From Thermogymnomonas acidicola JCM 13583 (lineage in GTDB: Archaea; Thermoplasmatota; Thermoplasmata; Thermoplasmatales; Thermoplasmataceae): DNA of 64,000 bases. The translations under genes and the position numbers were made by a program. Within the stretch, counting starts at the first letter, position 1. Each line of letters begins with the position of its first letter. This document shows positions 40,647 to 51,468 of the stretch, piece after piece. Where the stretch lies: NCBI RefSeq assembly GCF_001316105.1, contig NZ_BBCP01000002.1, positions 1 through 64,000 of the forward strand, written 5' to 3'. Under the pieces are notes generated by a model that was not told where the DNA came from, ran no database searches, and was given only the letters and a program-made list of their open reading frames with translations.

Positions 40647-41776
40647 TTGGAAAGGGTGAAGGTCTCACTGATATTGCCATCCCAAAAATCACGCTTCTCC
40701 AATCTTTATGAGGTCTACACAGACCTGTCAAGCGGACTCACCAGGATAGGGGTAGAAAGCCAGATAGTGTGGGTCAGAACCGATGATAAGCTGAGAATCC
40801 CCCCCTTCGGTGAACTGATCAGGACTGACGGCAAGGAAAGGTATCCGTTCGGTAGTGCGATAGAGGTCGACGGATCACAGCTGCGTACGACACTCGATGA
40901 ACTCCAAAGGGAAGGCTCATTCATAGTTGGCGTCGATGACTACTGGTTCATGAACTGGCTTGGTGACCAGCACATAAGGAATCTGGCAATTTGGGCACAC
41001 TACTTCTACGGCCATACGTTCCTGTTCAAGCGCTACCGGAATGCAGCGGGTGGCCTTGTACGGATGGCTACCGGGTACCTGCCCAATGAACTGGCCATCA
41101 GAACGGCAAGGTTTTACACAAGACCGATGTTTCTGCACCCAGTCTTCGCCCAGTCCCTCTGGACTTCGATGCTCCTAGAAAGGTTTTTAACGGTTAGTGT
41201 GAAGGGTGTACTGTATATCCCTGTCGAAGCGAAGCTGTACGAGAATGCCCTTAGAAAGGAAAAGAGTGGGATCCTGGCCTTTATTGGGGGGGGCCCTAAG
41301 GACACTGATCTGTCGGCGCTGGACAGTACACTCAAAATCATGGCCCAAAGAAACGAACTTATCGATTTCTTCGGCGATGAGAAATTTGGACTCAAGTTTG
41401 GAGAGATTTATGGATGGAAAATGAATTTCATAGGGAAGGTGGAGAGGACAGAGCTGATAAGAAACTATGCCGAGCACGAGGTTGTGATCTCGCCGATCTT
41501 CAACGGCACTTTCGAAATGGTGCTATTCAGAGTCTGCTTTCTGGAACGCCTGTCATCAGCTTCACCCAGCCGTTTATGGAGGTTGTGGGCCCAAGCGAAA
41601 TGGTGGCCAACATAAACAATCCCGGTGAGATGAGGAGAAAATCTTCCATCTGGAAATGTTTAGACCAGGATACTGTAAAACGAGTCAAAGAAAGAATACT
41701 GGAAAAGATGGAATCTTCCAAGGTAGCGAGGGACCTTGTCACCATGTTGCAGGACCTGTTCATGAGAGAGTTTTAA
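40647..41776 (+). CDS. Glycosyltransferase, GT-B fold
   Basis: About 375 residues. KVSLILPSQKSRFSNLYEVY and LQREGSFIVGVDDYWFMNWL form the acceptor domain. The donor domain is GILAFIGGGPKDTDLSALDS, NFIGKVERTELIRNYAEHEV and, after a slip at 41517-41524, QSLLSGTPVISFTQPFMEVV. The last parts are shared almost base for base with the truncated copy at 32088. A 7-G run gives the triple Gly at 41284-41290. Role: sugar transfer in surface-glycan synthesis. Confidence 0.75.
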
Positions 41777-42355
41777 AGCGATTGACGGAATTATCTGTCT
41801 AGTTCCTACTCAGCCTGTTATACTAGTCGCAGTCACTTATAACTGCATCTTCTAATATATTATTATCTAACGAAGAAAATAATCTTATAATATACGCTTT
41901 TTTAGTCAAGCACACAGAACTTTCGTCCCTAGAGCTTGGCATCATGAATGACCTATGCGCTGTTGATTGTTAGCGCGCTTATCTACATGCAAAATAAATA
42001 AGAGGATTCGCAACCTTAACGATAAGTTAAGAGAGCACGATAAAGAAAACAAAACATACCTAGGGATGACAGGACTCAATGAAAGACGATCTCTTCGTGC
42101 TGTGTCGTCAACAAAAGAATTATATAAATATGTGTTCAGCAGGGTGCGGGCTTCAGAAGAGAAACGCCTAGGATAGATGGGATTAGAGGACTAAACTTTA
42201 ATTCGTACAATATTTTAATAAAGGTAATGTACCTAATGAATGATTGTACATATGGAGTTCTAATTTGTGCCTATTATCTTAGGACACTGGAACTCCCATT
42301 TATCTCAGTCAATGATTGGATGAGCCCATTTAAGATTTTGTATACTGTTTTTTAA
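41777..42355 (+). other. Intergenic region with a doubtful small frame
   Basis: AT-rich, about 580 bp. A 69-codon frame at 41967-42176 (RIRNLNDKLREHDKENKTYL, then TKELYKYVFSRVRASEEKRL) is charged and helical and could be a small protein or the end of a lost gene. It has no recognised family. The remainder shows nothing. Confidence 0.3.
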
Positions 42356-43368
42356 CTAATATCTCTTTGCTCTGTACTGAGCGAGCAGATAGCTAATAGT
42401 AACGAATAGACGCGTTGAGATCATTATCAAAAAAAAGAAGACATAACTTAGGAATCTCGGGGGGTGGTTGCCGGAATAACGGATCCACTTGAAATGCCTG
42501 TACATATTTATAATAAAAGATTCACTGAACCACGGTGTGAAAATGCACTCGTATGCCATTCTAAGAGTAAGGTAATAAGAAAGACGTAGCCTCTGAACCT
42601 CGATGAGTTGTTCACTATTGAACAATCGGAGAAAGCTTCATGTGCGCCCACGTCACTTGCTAACTTCTCACGCAAGTGTCTAAGATAATCCCCAAAGGAG
42701 TGTCCGATGTAACCTGTTACACTGGATGCGTGTCTCCTGTAGTACGTGAGCTTTTCCGGGAGACCTAAAACGTAATTCCCGCTGTCCAGCGCGCAGTACA
42801 GAAAAAAAGTGTCATCCGCGGCTTCAATGGATTTTAGACCTTGTAGATAGTTTGATGCTATGTCTTTTTTAATGGACACTGAGCTTAGGTTCATGTCTAA
42901 ATCATTTCTAGTGGCTACTGCCACTGACCCGGTTAATATCGATATACCTCTGTCTGAATTTCTACTAGAATTCCTTACAATGTTTCTGGCAGATTTCTCG
43001 GGACCACGTTCAAACACATTTACGAAGTCATTATGAATAAATCCAACCTCTGGATGTTCTTGAAATGCTTTCAATATCGTTTCGACTTTGCGCTCTGAAA
43101 AAAAGTCATCGTCGTCAAGGAATATTACGATATCGGTGTTTACTTGATTTATACCAGTGAATAGCAAATCACATTTGTTCCTAGCCTGCTCATCGATCAC
43201 AACCTTAACATGATCCTTGTAGTCATTGAACTCTTCCTGAGAATAGTACTTTGAGACGACTAACAGTATGTCGAATTCCTTCGCTGTCTGCTTAAGAACG
43301 GAATCCAATGCCTCCTGAAGATATCCTCGCCTCTCAAACGCGGTAATGAGGACAGTGGCCCGATCCAT
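42356..43368 (-). CDS. Glycosyltransferase family 2 protein
   Basis: MDRATVLITAFERRGYLQEA, KQTAKEFDILLVVSKYYS, and NTDIVIFLDDDDFFSERKVE with the D-D-D metal site. The middle LSSVSIKKDIASNYLQGLKS and AADDTFFLYCALDSGNYVL is followed by a C-terminal membrane-associated helix FFLIMISTRLFVTISYLLAQ. A run of four As at 42540-42543 (five expected) breaks the frame. About 336 residues. Starts 3 bp after the stop of the next upstream gene; the pair is duplicated at 20416-21570. Confidence 0.82.
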
Positions 43369-43371
43369 GCA

Positions 43372-44386
43372 CTAGACCCCCTGGCTTCTCTTTGTCAATA
43401 TCTCGAAAGCATCACTGTCCTCACCAAATAGCTTCTCCTGAAAGTACAGCTTATTGGATAAATCCCTCAGCCACCTGAATTCTCCAGTCCCCCATAGTGC
43501 TGGCACTATAACTACCGATCTGATAGTTCACAAAGCTAACCCTTCCAGGCGACTTTTGAACCCTGAAAGAAAGATCGATGTCCTCCATGCCGTTTTGATA
43601 GGTCTCGTCAAAAACACAGCCCTGGAAAATGGATGCGTAATAACCGCTGATTATGCCAAAGGAATAAGTAGCCTTTAGATGAAACATTTCCTTGTATAGC
43701 AGCCTTGAGGTTAACCCTCCGTACCAATCCCTCCACGTCAGAACCCTGAGTCCGAATTTTTTTTCGATCTTGTACTTCTGCCGGTATTTTGGAGACAGGC
43801 TCATTATTGCCTTTCTTATGAATGTACTTGTGCCTACGTACTCTGTGAGGGAATGGAGCTCTCCAGGATACTTTGTCATCACAAGATAAACTTCAGTGTT
43901 TTCAATACGGTGAAGCTCCTCCTCCAGTTCTTCGATGGGGGGGCTGATCTTATACATGTCATCATTCGATACCACAATCCATTCTGGGTCATATTCCATG
44001 GCTCGAATTATTCCAACGTTACAATTGTGCGCAAAATTAAAATAAGGATCTGGGAACTCGCCGCTCTCAACAAATATCATGTGGAGCCCCTTAAATATTT
44101 CCTCCCTGCAATTCCTTGCATATCTTCCGTTGAAATCCGCTGTTGGTATCACGACTATAATATTCTTTCTACCTTCAACCTCGTAGAGGTTTGCGACACC
44201 TTTTGGTCTTTCCTTCATCCAACGAATCAACTCGTCTCGGTTATCGAACCCATCGTAAAATTCCAAGATCTTTTCGGGCTCATTACTCATAAAATAGCTG
44301 TTTCTGTAATCAACCAGACTGAAGAAAATGGGGGGGGTCTCAGTATATCTAATCGGAGATCTCTTCCGACTACCTGCGACCAACAT
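43372..44386 (-). CDS. Glycosyltransferase, GT2-like
   Basis: NIIVVIPTADFNGRYARNCR starts the GT-A domain, YDPEWIVVSNDDMYKISPPI holds the D-D metal site, and NGMEDIDLSFRVQKSP is the ED/catalytic-base region. A 5-C run at 43489-43493 breaks the frame; the C-terminus then reads TGEFRWLRDLSNKLYFQEKL and ends at 43372-43374. About 337 residues. The N-terminal 70 residues are an extra helical part. It is coupled to the following GT2 gene by a 3-bp gap. Confidence 0.78.
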
Positions 44387-44622
44387 TCTATTTCCCTTAT
44401 ATCGAGAGATTATAATTTTTTTATGATGATGTGCATTACTCTACTGTTTTAGAAGTAATTCGCATAGATTTCGTATCCAAATCTCATGCGTTTAGGGGGG
44501 GATGCTTCCTTTAGTGTATAGGTTTGCTGGATCTCGGCCATCATGGAATTTCCCTCGCGATAAAACATCATTTTCTTTCTAAGAGGCCTCCCAGATGTAG
44601 ATCGTTTAAAATGGCTCTCTTA

Positions 44623-45331
44623 TTATTTCCACGTTCGCTCATTGAAAGACATATACTTATAAATCCTACTCTGGGCTTTTTTTAGATTTGTGTATAATCG
44701 CTTTGCAATACGATATATTTTATCTCCTAGGCCCAATTGGATTCTCATTCTAACAGGCATTTTGGGAACCGACAATTCCCTCCTTCTACTTATTACTGAA
44801 TACAAGGATATATTACTTAAATCGCGCACCTCGAAATTGATCGGTTTTTTGCCTTCATCATAACTCCCGGACTTGGGGGGGATCGTCCTGGGATAGGACT
44901 AATATGATAAAATCGGAAAATATAATTTTGAAATCTTCAAGAGTATATCTCCAAAAATCGTATGGAAAGCCATGATAAGGAAAACCGGGTGACCTGGTAG
45001 TTATTATCAATATTCCATCAGTCTCAAGACCCTTTTCATTTCAGTAATGACTTTACGCCAATCATCTACATACTCTAGCATTTCTGTGGATAGGACTACG
45101 TCGAAGCTATTTTCACCAAATTTTTCCGAAAGATACCTTGCATCCCAAACTTCGTCCACCCCCCCTTCTCCAGGCATATAATCAAAGCTAGGTAACTCTT
45201 CGGCTTCATTCTTTCTATAATCTTTCTGGCGGTGCATTTATGTTTCTAGAGCCAACTTCAAGGACAGATTTACCTCTAACATCAGTTTCATCAATATTTA
45301 GAACGATCCACTCTAAAACTGTAGTATGCAT
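44623..45331 (-). CDS. SAM-dependent methyltransferase
   Basis: Pieced together from ATG 45331: MHTTVLEWIVLNIDETDVRG, motif I KSVLEVGSRNINGTARKI, YMPGEGGVDEVWDARYLSEK, motif FDVVLSTEMLEYVDDWRKV, then GILIITTRSPGFPYHGFPYD-FWRYTLEDF and a helical tail ending SFNERTWK. Frames slip near 45235 and 45004, and a 7-C run lies at about 45160. About 235 residues. This type often sits in cell-surface polysaccharide loci. An AT-rich promoter lies directly upstream. Confidence 0.7.
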
Positions 45332-45912
45332 TATATCACTAGCATTCTCTCTGTTATAAATTTTATGTATATTTTACCACATCTACAATATATCGTTATC
45401 CGTTGATGAATTATCGCTGAATGAAAACTATAAGTGATATAACCGATCCAATTGGGAACACATAAAATGTAGCGTAGTGTGGAGTAATAATATCCGTTTC
45501 CTTTCCAAACTAAGGTGGCCAAGATAAGAAGAAACTATACGAATGTTAGCTATTCAGACAAACCTCTAAACGATTAGGTATTGTATTTCTATCGTAAAAT
45601 GCAAGTAATATCCTAGAGTTCAAATCTTATTAAAGTATGTTTATCCGCTGAAACACGCTAACTGAATGGTGATTCGACCATCGTGAAGGTTGCCTCCCCC
45701 CCTGTTAAAGATTTCACGCAGCTTGGAACATGAGCCAAACAAATGGAAAAAATATAAATGCGTTACTTCCTGGCTTAGAGAAGCCAGACTCGGTGAGAAT
45801 TGCACCCTATTCCAACTGGGAGTCTTAATCGCCCTGCAATGTTTACCTCTATTTAACAAAGAGCCTTGCTAAATCTCTTGCCTTCTGCGGCCATGCCTTC
45901 TCTCCCCCCCAT
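45332..45912 (+). other. AT-rich intergenic region
   Basis: About 580 bp with only shadow frames. A 7-C run lies near 45695 and another near 45905. Nothing else recognised. Confidence 0.3.
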
Positions 45913-46933
45913 CTATATGACGATCCTGTGCCTGATGCCCATGAACCTGGAGAGGCTCTTCTCCTGGCTAATGAGCAATTTATAGTAATCGACGGTGTGC
46001 ATCTGCGGGAGGTCTTCCAGGCCTGCCTTGCACCTCTCTAGTATCTCGCTGATCCCGTACTCGAGGTCGTACTTCGTACTGAATTTCAGCAGGTCCCTGG
46101 CCAGTCGAATCGGACCCTGTAGGACCTGTTATCCGGATCGCCATAAAGTTCTATTCTGGTATCGCCGCCCAGTTTCCTCCTTATGGCTTCGGCCACATCC
46201 CTTATCTGCAGGTTCAGGCTCTCTTTGCCTATGTTGATGTGTTTCCCACCGATATCGTCCTCGCTCCCTATAGCGGTGATGATGGCCCTTGACACGTCCT
46301 TCACGTGAACGAAAGGCCTGTACTGCGTCCCATCCCTCATCATCCTTATCACACCGTTCTTATAGCCGTAAAAGGTCATAGCGTTTATCACCAGATCCAG
46401 GCGGAACCTCTCTGAGTACCCGAACACTGTGGCGAACCTCAGGGCAGTGCTCCTGAACCTGCTGTCGTTCAGGGCAAGGTTGTCCCTTTCCACAGCCACA
46501 TTCGCCTCAGCATAGGTGGTCAGTGGGTTCACAGGTGTCTGTTCATCACAGAACCCTTCCCTGAAACCGTAGACGGAACAGGACGAAGCCACCACATATC
46601 TCCCTGCGCCGAGCTTCTTTGCCAGTCTCGCGATCCTAACCCTGCCGATGTAGTTTATGTCCCACGTCGACATGGTGTTAAGGTTGCCGGCAGGATCGTT
46701 TGACAGCGCTGCCAGGTCCACTACGGCGTCAAGGCCCCTCAGGAGGTCAGGGTCGCACGTTCTGATGTCATCCCTTATTATCTTAACCGAATCTCCGAAA
46801 GACTCCGAGGGATCCGAGTAGTCCAGGAAGCCCCCCCTGTCCATCACCGTGACCTCATAGCCGTTCCTGACCAGGTCAGGTACCAAGACCCTACCTATGT
46901 AACCTGTTCCCCCCCCGTTACAAGTACCTTCAT
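45913..46933 (-). CDS. NAD-dependent epimerase/dehydratase (extended SDR)
   Basis: Start MKVLVTG at 46933, then an 8-C run (46909-46916) that should be six to give VTGGTGYIGRVLVPDLV. The active site has ASSCSVYGF and TTYAEANVAVERD, where the usual Y-x3-K is replaced by Y-A-E-A-N. Substrate-binding parts are RFATVFGYSERFR and YRPFVHVKDVSRAIITAI. Frame slips near 46095, and the C-terminus continues LARDLLKFSTKYDLEYGISE to TAG 45913-45915. About 338 residues. It should epimerise or dehydrate a nucleotide sugar for the glycan block; the missing active-site Lys makes the activity uncertain. Confidence 0.78.
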
Positions 46934-47132
46934 GGCCTATCCGCGTCCCATCGGTGGTGCATAGATAAAACTTCCCGCCTAAGCCCCCCCTGTGTAGCAC
47001 TAAGAAAGAATTTCCTCAAAACTGGTTGGTTCATACCCGCTTTGGCACATTATGGAGCTGTTTAGTGTTTCTCGTTCCGGAAACCTCGCATAGAGTCCCA
47101 ATAGAAACGGTGCTGCCCTATTTAAAAAATGT

Positions 47133-47198
47133 AAATGTATAAGTAAAGATCATAGGAAGATGAGCAAATGTATAAGTAAAGATCATAGGAAGATGAGC
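47133..47198 (+). repeat. Two tandem 33-bp copies at the PNGase gene end
   Basis: The unit beginning AAATGTATAAGTAAAGATCA is repeated twice without a spacer. The right copy overlaps the last codons and stop of the 47183-49008 gene, so the duplication copies the gene's 3' end into the intergenic space. Confidence 0.8.
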
Positions 47199-49008
47199 CT
47201 CTCATACAGGATCGGCTGTATGTAGTCCGGGCCGTAAAGGTTGTTGCTTCCTGCCACTATCTCATGCTCGTATCCGGACACGATGCCGGACGACACTGAC
47301 CTCACTGAAACCTTCAGGTCTTTCGATGTGAACCCGGATGCGTGTGATACCGCCCCAAGGAGGCCAGCGGTCGGGCTTATTAGTTCGAGCTGCGAGGTGA
47401 CGAAGGAATCGTTGCTCGTCACTGTGTTGTTAATAGTGGTCACAATACCGTTCGAGACGCTGACCTGCTCCCATGACTGCAGCAGGTTAGTGAGACCAAA
47501 GGTCGCGAAACCGTACATCGGATATCCGCCGTTCGTCGTCTTTGTGATCTGTATCTCGAACAGCGTGTCCATCCTCAGGGGGGGGAAGTTGTACTGAACG
47601 ACCGAGATACTGCTTTGGTGTCCGACCGATACTGTGCTGACGAACTGCATCTCCTCGCTCTGCGTGAGGTTTTCCCAAATTGGTGTCAGGCTCTGGTTGT
47701 TTATGAACGAGCCAGATGCGCTGTCTGTCGCTATAGCGATCTTGCCGTCCATGCGGAAAACTGATGTGGAACTGTAAGAGTAGTCCATGGACTGGTTGAA
47801 GTACGCCTGCTGTGAAACGCCAGGAATGCCGACCTGCACCGTGGTCACAGGTGACATGCTGAAGTAGTACGGGCCAGGTGTCGCGGGAGACGCACTGGGC
47901 TGGTGTAAAGGAGTAGCGAGGCAGTAACGACGAAGTACGGGTAGGCGAGGTCAGGCATGCTGAAGTTCCAGACATGAGTGCCCTCAATGAACCCCCCCAG
48001 GTCTCCCGTGACGTCCTCGAAGTAGAACCTGTCATGGAGGGTGAAGGCTCCAGTCACAGGCCTCCATGCGAAGAGGTCTATACCACCCGTATTTATATAT
48101 GGGAACGGCAGCACCGATGCCACGGCCCTGTTCGACACGTTCACCAGGAGCATGTTGAAGGAGGGCTCGTTGGAGTACCAGAACTCCTGGAAGGAGAAGC
48201 CGTAGAGCCATATCTGTATCTCTGCCCTGTACACATCGCTCGGCACCGTCACCTCCGAGGTGACGTAAGGTTTCGATGGTGTCAGGTGGTAGTCGAACGA
48301 AGACATGCTCGGGAGGATCGGTATGATCAAGTTCGGCTCACTTGTTGCCGGGAACTGCGCGTCTGCCGGGTAGAAGTAAAGTGTGATGTTGCTCTCGAAC
48401 CTGCCCTGGACTATCGTGCCCGGAGAGTTCCACTGCCAGTATACCTTGCCTGTGAAGAGCGCCTCGTAGAGCGTCAGGTTCCTGTAGACCGTCCAGTTGC
48501 CGTACTCCGGCGATGTGCCCCAGAGGAGCGTGTTGTTGTCCACGTTGAAGGAATACCCGGAGTCGTATACAACGCCTGAGGCGCTCCCGTTGAACTTCAA
48601 AAGGATGAGGGCCCAGCCCGTGGGGGGGCTCTGTGGGGGGGCAACGAACGAGCCCGAGATTGCCTCCCTGCTCGTTGGTACCGAGGTGTTGTTCCTGTAA
48701 ACTATGAAGTCATGCACAAGTTGCACCACGACAGGTTGCGTGTTTGGTATCACAGGAGGCAGTGAGGCCAGGACTGTGGACGAGTTGTATATCGGGTATC
48801 CGGACGGGTCACTCTCGCCCAGCGCTCCGGACGAAAGATCCAGGAGCCTAGATATGCTGGCAGGTGGCACTGGATGGCCACCTTGAGGTGCGGCCCCGGA
48901 GAACCCACTCAGGTTTCCTGAATGCGGAATCCCCCCCTGCTGTGCCAGACCGAACCCCAGGACAACAAGCGCTACCACAACCGCCACTGCGAGTGTCAGG
49001 GTACGCAC
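47183..49008 (-). CDS. Exported PNGase A-like peptide:N-glycanase
   Basis: Signal peptide/anchor MRTLTLAVAVVVALVVLGFG. The central region NLIIPILPSMSSFDYHLTPS, VPSDVYRAEIQIWLYGFSFQ-EFWYSNEPSFN matches the peptide N-glycosidase A (amidase A) family hallmark of plants, fungi and some archaea, whose members cut the bond between Asn and the first GlcNAc. Frame slips near 47875-47900; the C-terminal beta domain (PVTTVQVGIPGVSQQAYFNQ ...) follows. About 608 residues with many N-x-S/T sequons of its own. It would act outside the cell. Next to the epimerase and glycan genes, it may trim or recycle surface N-glycans. Activity is not proven. Confidence 0.75.
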
Positions 49009-49375
49009 TATCTCCCCCCCCGCATGTCCATGGGTATGTGTACTAAAAAGTGTATGAAAGATTCTTACTGTGCCTGTCCATGAAGTCCCCCCCGTGGCTC
49101 AGGACTGGTTCTACGAGCTCCCAGCCGGATTCACACGTTTAGTAGCCGAAACGAATATATGGGAAATGTGAACCCGGATCCTTCTTCTCGTACCATAGCA
49201 TTCCGGGCAACTTCACCATTTCGGCTCTCCTTCCATATCACACCTTAAAAGTGTGGCCCTTCATTGAATATTGAACTCTGGCGTGACACTCGCTTCTGTG
49301 GGGGGATATGAGGTTCTGCCGGAACACACCTGCGGCTAACATCGTTCGGATGTGGAGACGGGCATGCGGCCCAAT
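49009..49375 (+). other. Intergenic region, nothing recognised
   Basis: About 365 bp between the exported glycanase and the regulator gene. 7-C runs lie near 49015 and 49088. It must contain the promoter of the glycanase gene (minus strand), but no clear TATA box is seen. Confidence 0.3.
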
Positions 49376-49954
49376 TCATGCCTCTTCACTCGGGGGGGTT
49401 GATGTGACCTTCACGAACCCTTCAGAGAACTCACTCTCCACCACTTCGTACCCAAAGGCCTTCAGTAAACCCTTCAGGCCCTCTGCTGTCGACTTTGCGG
49501 ATTCCCTGCTGTACCCGACACCGGACACTATGACAGTTATGCGGTCTCTGTCTTCGCTCACCTCGAAGAGGTCAAGGGGTATCAGGGCCCTGTTTGCGTT
49601 TATGAACTGCGCCAGGTGCCTTATGTCCGGGGCGTACTTCCTGAGTATGTTCCCAACAACCAGGCCACGCTCGTACCACTTTGCCAGCGCCTCCTCCTCG
49701 TTGGCCCTTGTCGAGGCCGTTATCAGGAAGTCGAGGAGCCTGCTCGGGACAGGCACTGCATCGATCTCCTTTATGATCGACATTATCTTGAACGCCCTGA
49801 TGACGTCCTCGGTCCTGAGGCCCATCTGGAGAGACTCGATATAGAGGGAGGCAGATTCCGAGACTATCGAGCTCACCGTTTTTCCAGTCTGCTCGGCCAG
49901 CTCCTCCAGCATCCTTATCACATCGTCCTTCATCGAAACGTTGAGTCTCCCCAT
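49376..49954 (-). CDS. Ribbon-helix-helix transcriptional regulator with a C-terminal domain
   Basis: Starts MGRLNVSMKDDVIRMLEELA-EQTGKTVSSIVSESASLYIE, a standard RHH/CopG/NikR-type DNA-binding fold in the first 45 residues. The remaining 145 residues form an alpha/beta domain (ERGLVVGNILRKYAPDIRHL, DRITVIVSGVGYSRESAKST) that could bind a ligand. Intact; about 192 residues. It is divergent from cydAB with 150 bp between, so it may regulate the oxidase genes. Confidence 0.75.
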   Translation of the reverse strand: MGRLNVSMKDDVIRMLEELAEQTGKTVSSIVSESASLYIESLQMGLRTEDVIRAFKIMSIIKEIDAVPVPSRLLDFLITASTRANEEEALAKWYERGLVVGNILRKYAPDIRHLAQFINANRALIPLDLFEVSEDRDRITVIVSGVGYSRESAKSTAEGLKGLLKAFGYEVVESEFSEGFVKVTSTPPSEEA

Positions 49955-50104
49955 CGGCAACCGGTTGCGATATCTTCCCTGAGGATATATAATGATTTCT
50001 GAAGCACACTCAGGCGCAGTCCAGGGTACGCGTACTCATAGTTATGCATGACTGCGCACAGTTGTGACTGGAAAGGTTAACTATATGCCTGAATTATCTT
50101 CACT

Positions 50105-51468
50105 ATGACATCTGTCATAACCTTTGACAGATTCCTCATGGGCTACACCCTCGGCGCACACATACTGATAGTGACGCTGAGCATAGCCCTCGCAGTCTTC
50201 GTCTCAACATTCGAGTTCCTATCCCTCAGAAAGAAGGACAGAGACTACGACATCCTGGCCAGGAAGCTCGCCAGGGCCCTGGTTATATTCTTCGCCGTCG
50301 GAACAGCGAGCGGCACTGTCCTGGCGGTCGAATTATTCACCCTTTGGCCACCGTTCATGGTGCTGATAGGCAAGGTGGACATCCTGCCATTCTACTATGA
50401 GATATTTGCGTTCTTCCTGGAGACAATAAGCCTCGTCCTCTACGTCTACTACTGGGACGCCTTCACAAACAGGTACAAGCACTGGGCCCTCTCGCTGTTC
50501 GTCGCCATCGGCACTGTGATGTCCGCAGTCTTCATAACCATGGTCAATGCCTTCATGAACACCCCCCCCGCTGGCTTCAACATCAGCGAGTACCTGGCAA
50601 CGGGAAAGATAACCGGAGTGAACCCACTGGCGGCTGTTGCGAACCCGTCATCGTTCATAGAGGTCAGCCATGTCACAACAGCGACATTCGCGTCCGGAGC
50701 CTTCGTCCTCCTCGGCTACTTCGCCTACAGGTACATGAAGAACAACGACGCCTCGGCAGGGAGGTCTACAGGAAGGGCATGGTCGTTACGGCCATAGGTG
50801 CGCTCATCGGAGTAGTCCTCGCAGGCATTGCAGGCGATTCCTCCGCAAGGATGCTCATCTCGCTCCAGCCCCCTCAAGTATGCTGCCATCGAGCTGAACC
50901 TGCACCCAATGGTGAACGCACCGGAGAGGATTGGAGGCATAATGATAAACGGCGTGCCAGAGTTCTACATAAACATACCCAGGCTTCAGTCCATCCTTGC
51001 GTTCCTCTCCTTCAACTCTCACCAGGCGGTGCCCGGCCTGTCACAGTTCCCGAAGTCCGAGTGCCCCCCCCGCTTTTCGTGCACCTGACCTTTGACGTGA
51101 TGGTCGGCGGCGGCACGCTGATAGGCCTCTTCGGACTCTACCTCCTCTACAGGATCGTCAGGAAGAGGCCCATAACCTCCAGGGTCCTCCTCTACGGCAT
51201 GATCGCTTCCGCTGTGCTCATAGAGATAGTGAACGACGCGGGCTGGGTGACGGACGAGGTGGGGAGGCAGCCATGGATCATCTACAACGTCATGACCGTG
51301 TCGAGCGCGGCAAACACCTCACCTTCAGTGATACCCCCCCTGGGCATTGGCATAATCCTCTTCTACCTGATAGTTGTGCCGTTCACCTTCTACTTCGCCA
51401 ACAGGGTCTGGGTCAGGAGGGAGGAGAAGGCCACAAAGCAGGTGGCAGGTGAGGCAAAATGGTCATGA
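50105..51468 (+). CDS. cydA: Cytochrome bd-type quinol oxidase subunit I
   Basis: Polytopic membrane subunit carrying the hemes; oxidises quinol and reduces oxygen. MTSVITFDRFLMGYTLGAHI gives the N-terminal haem ligand His. VELFTLWPPFMVLIGK corresponds to the conserved F-G-x-N-W-P region, SHVTTATFASGAFVLLGYFA to the second His helix and HLTFDVMVGGGTLIGLFGL to the Met ligand helix. Frames slip at 50757-50765, a 5-C run (50869-50873) and an 8-C run (51063-51070). About 450 residues. The stop overlaps the start of cydB by 10 bp, so they are translated together. Confidence 0.87.

Noticed and set aside
48000-48600. Plus-strand open frame of about 200 codons
   Set aside because: It lies antisense to the PNGase A-like gene, which has a signal peptide and family motifs. 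The plus frame is Val/Glu/Arg-rich shadow.
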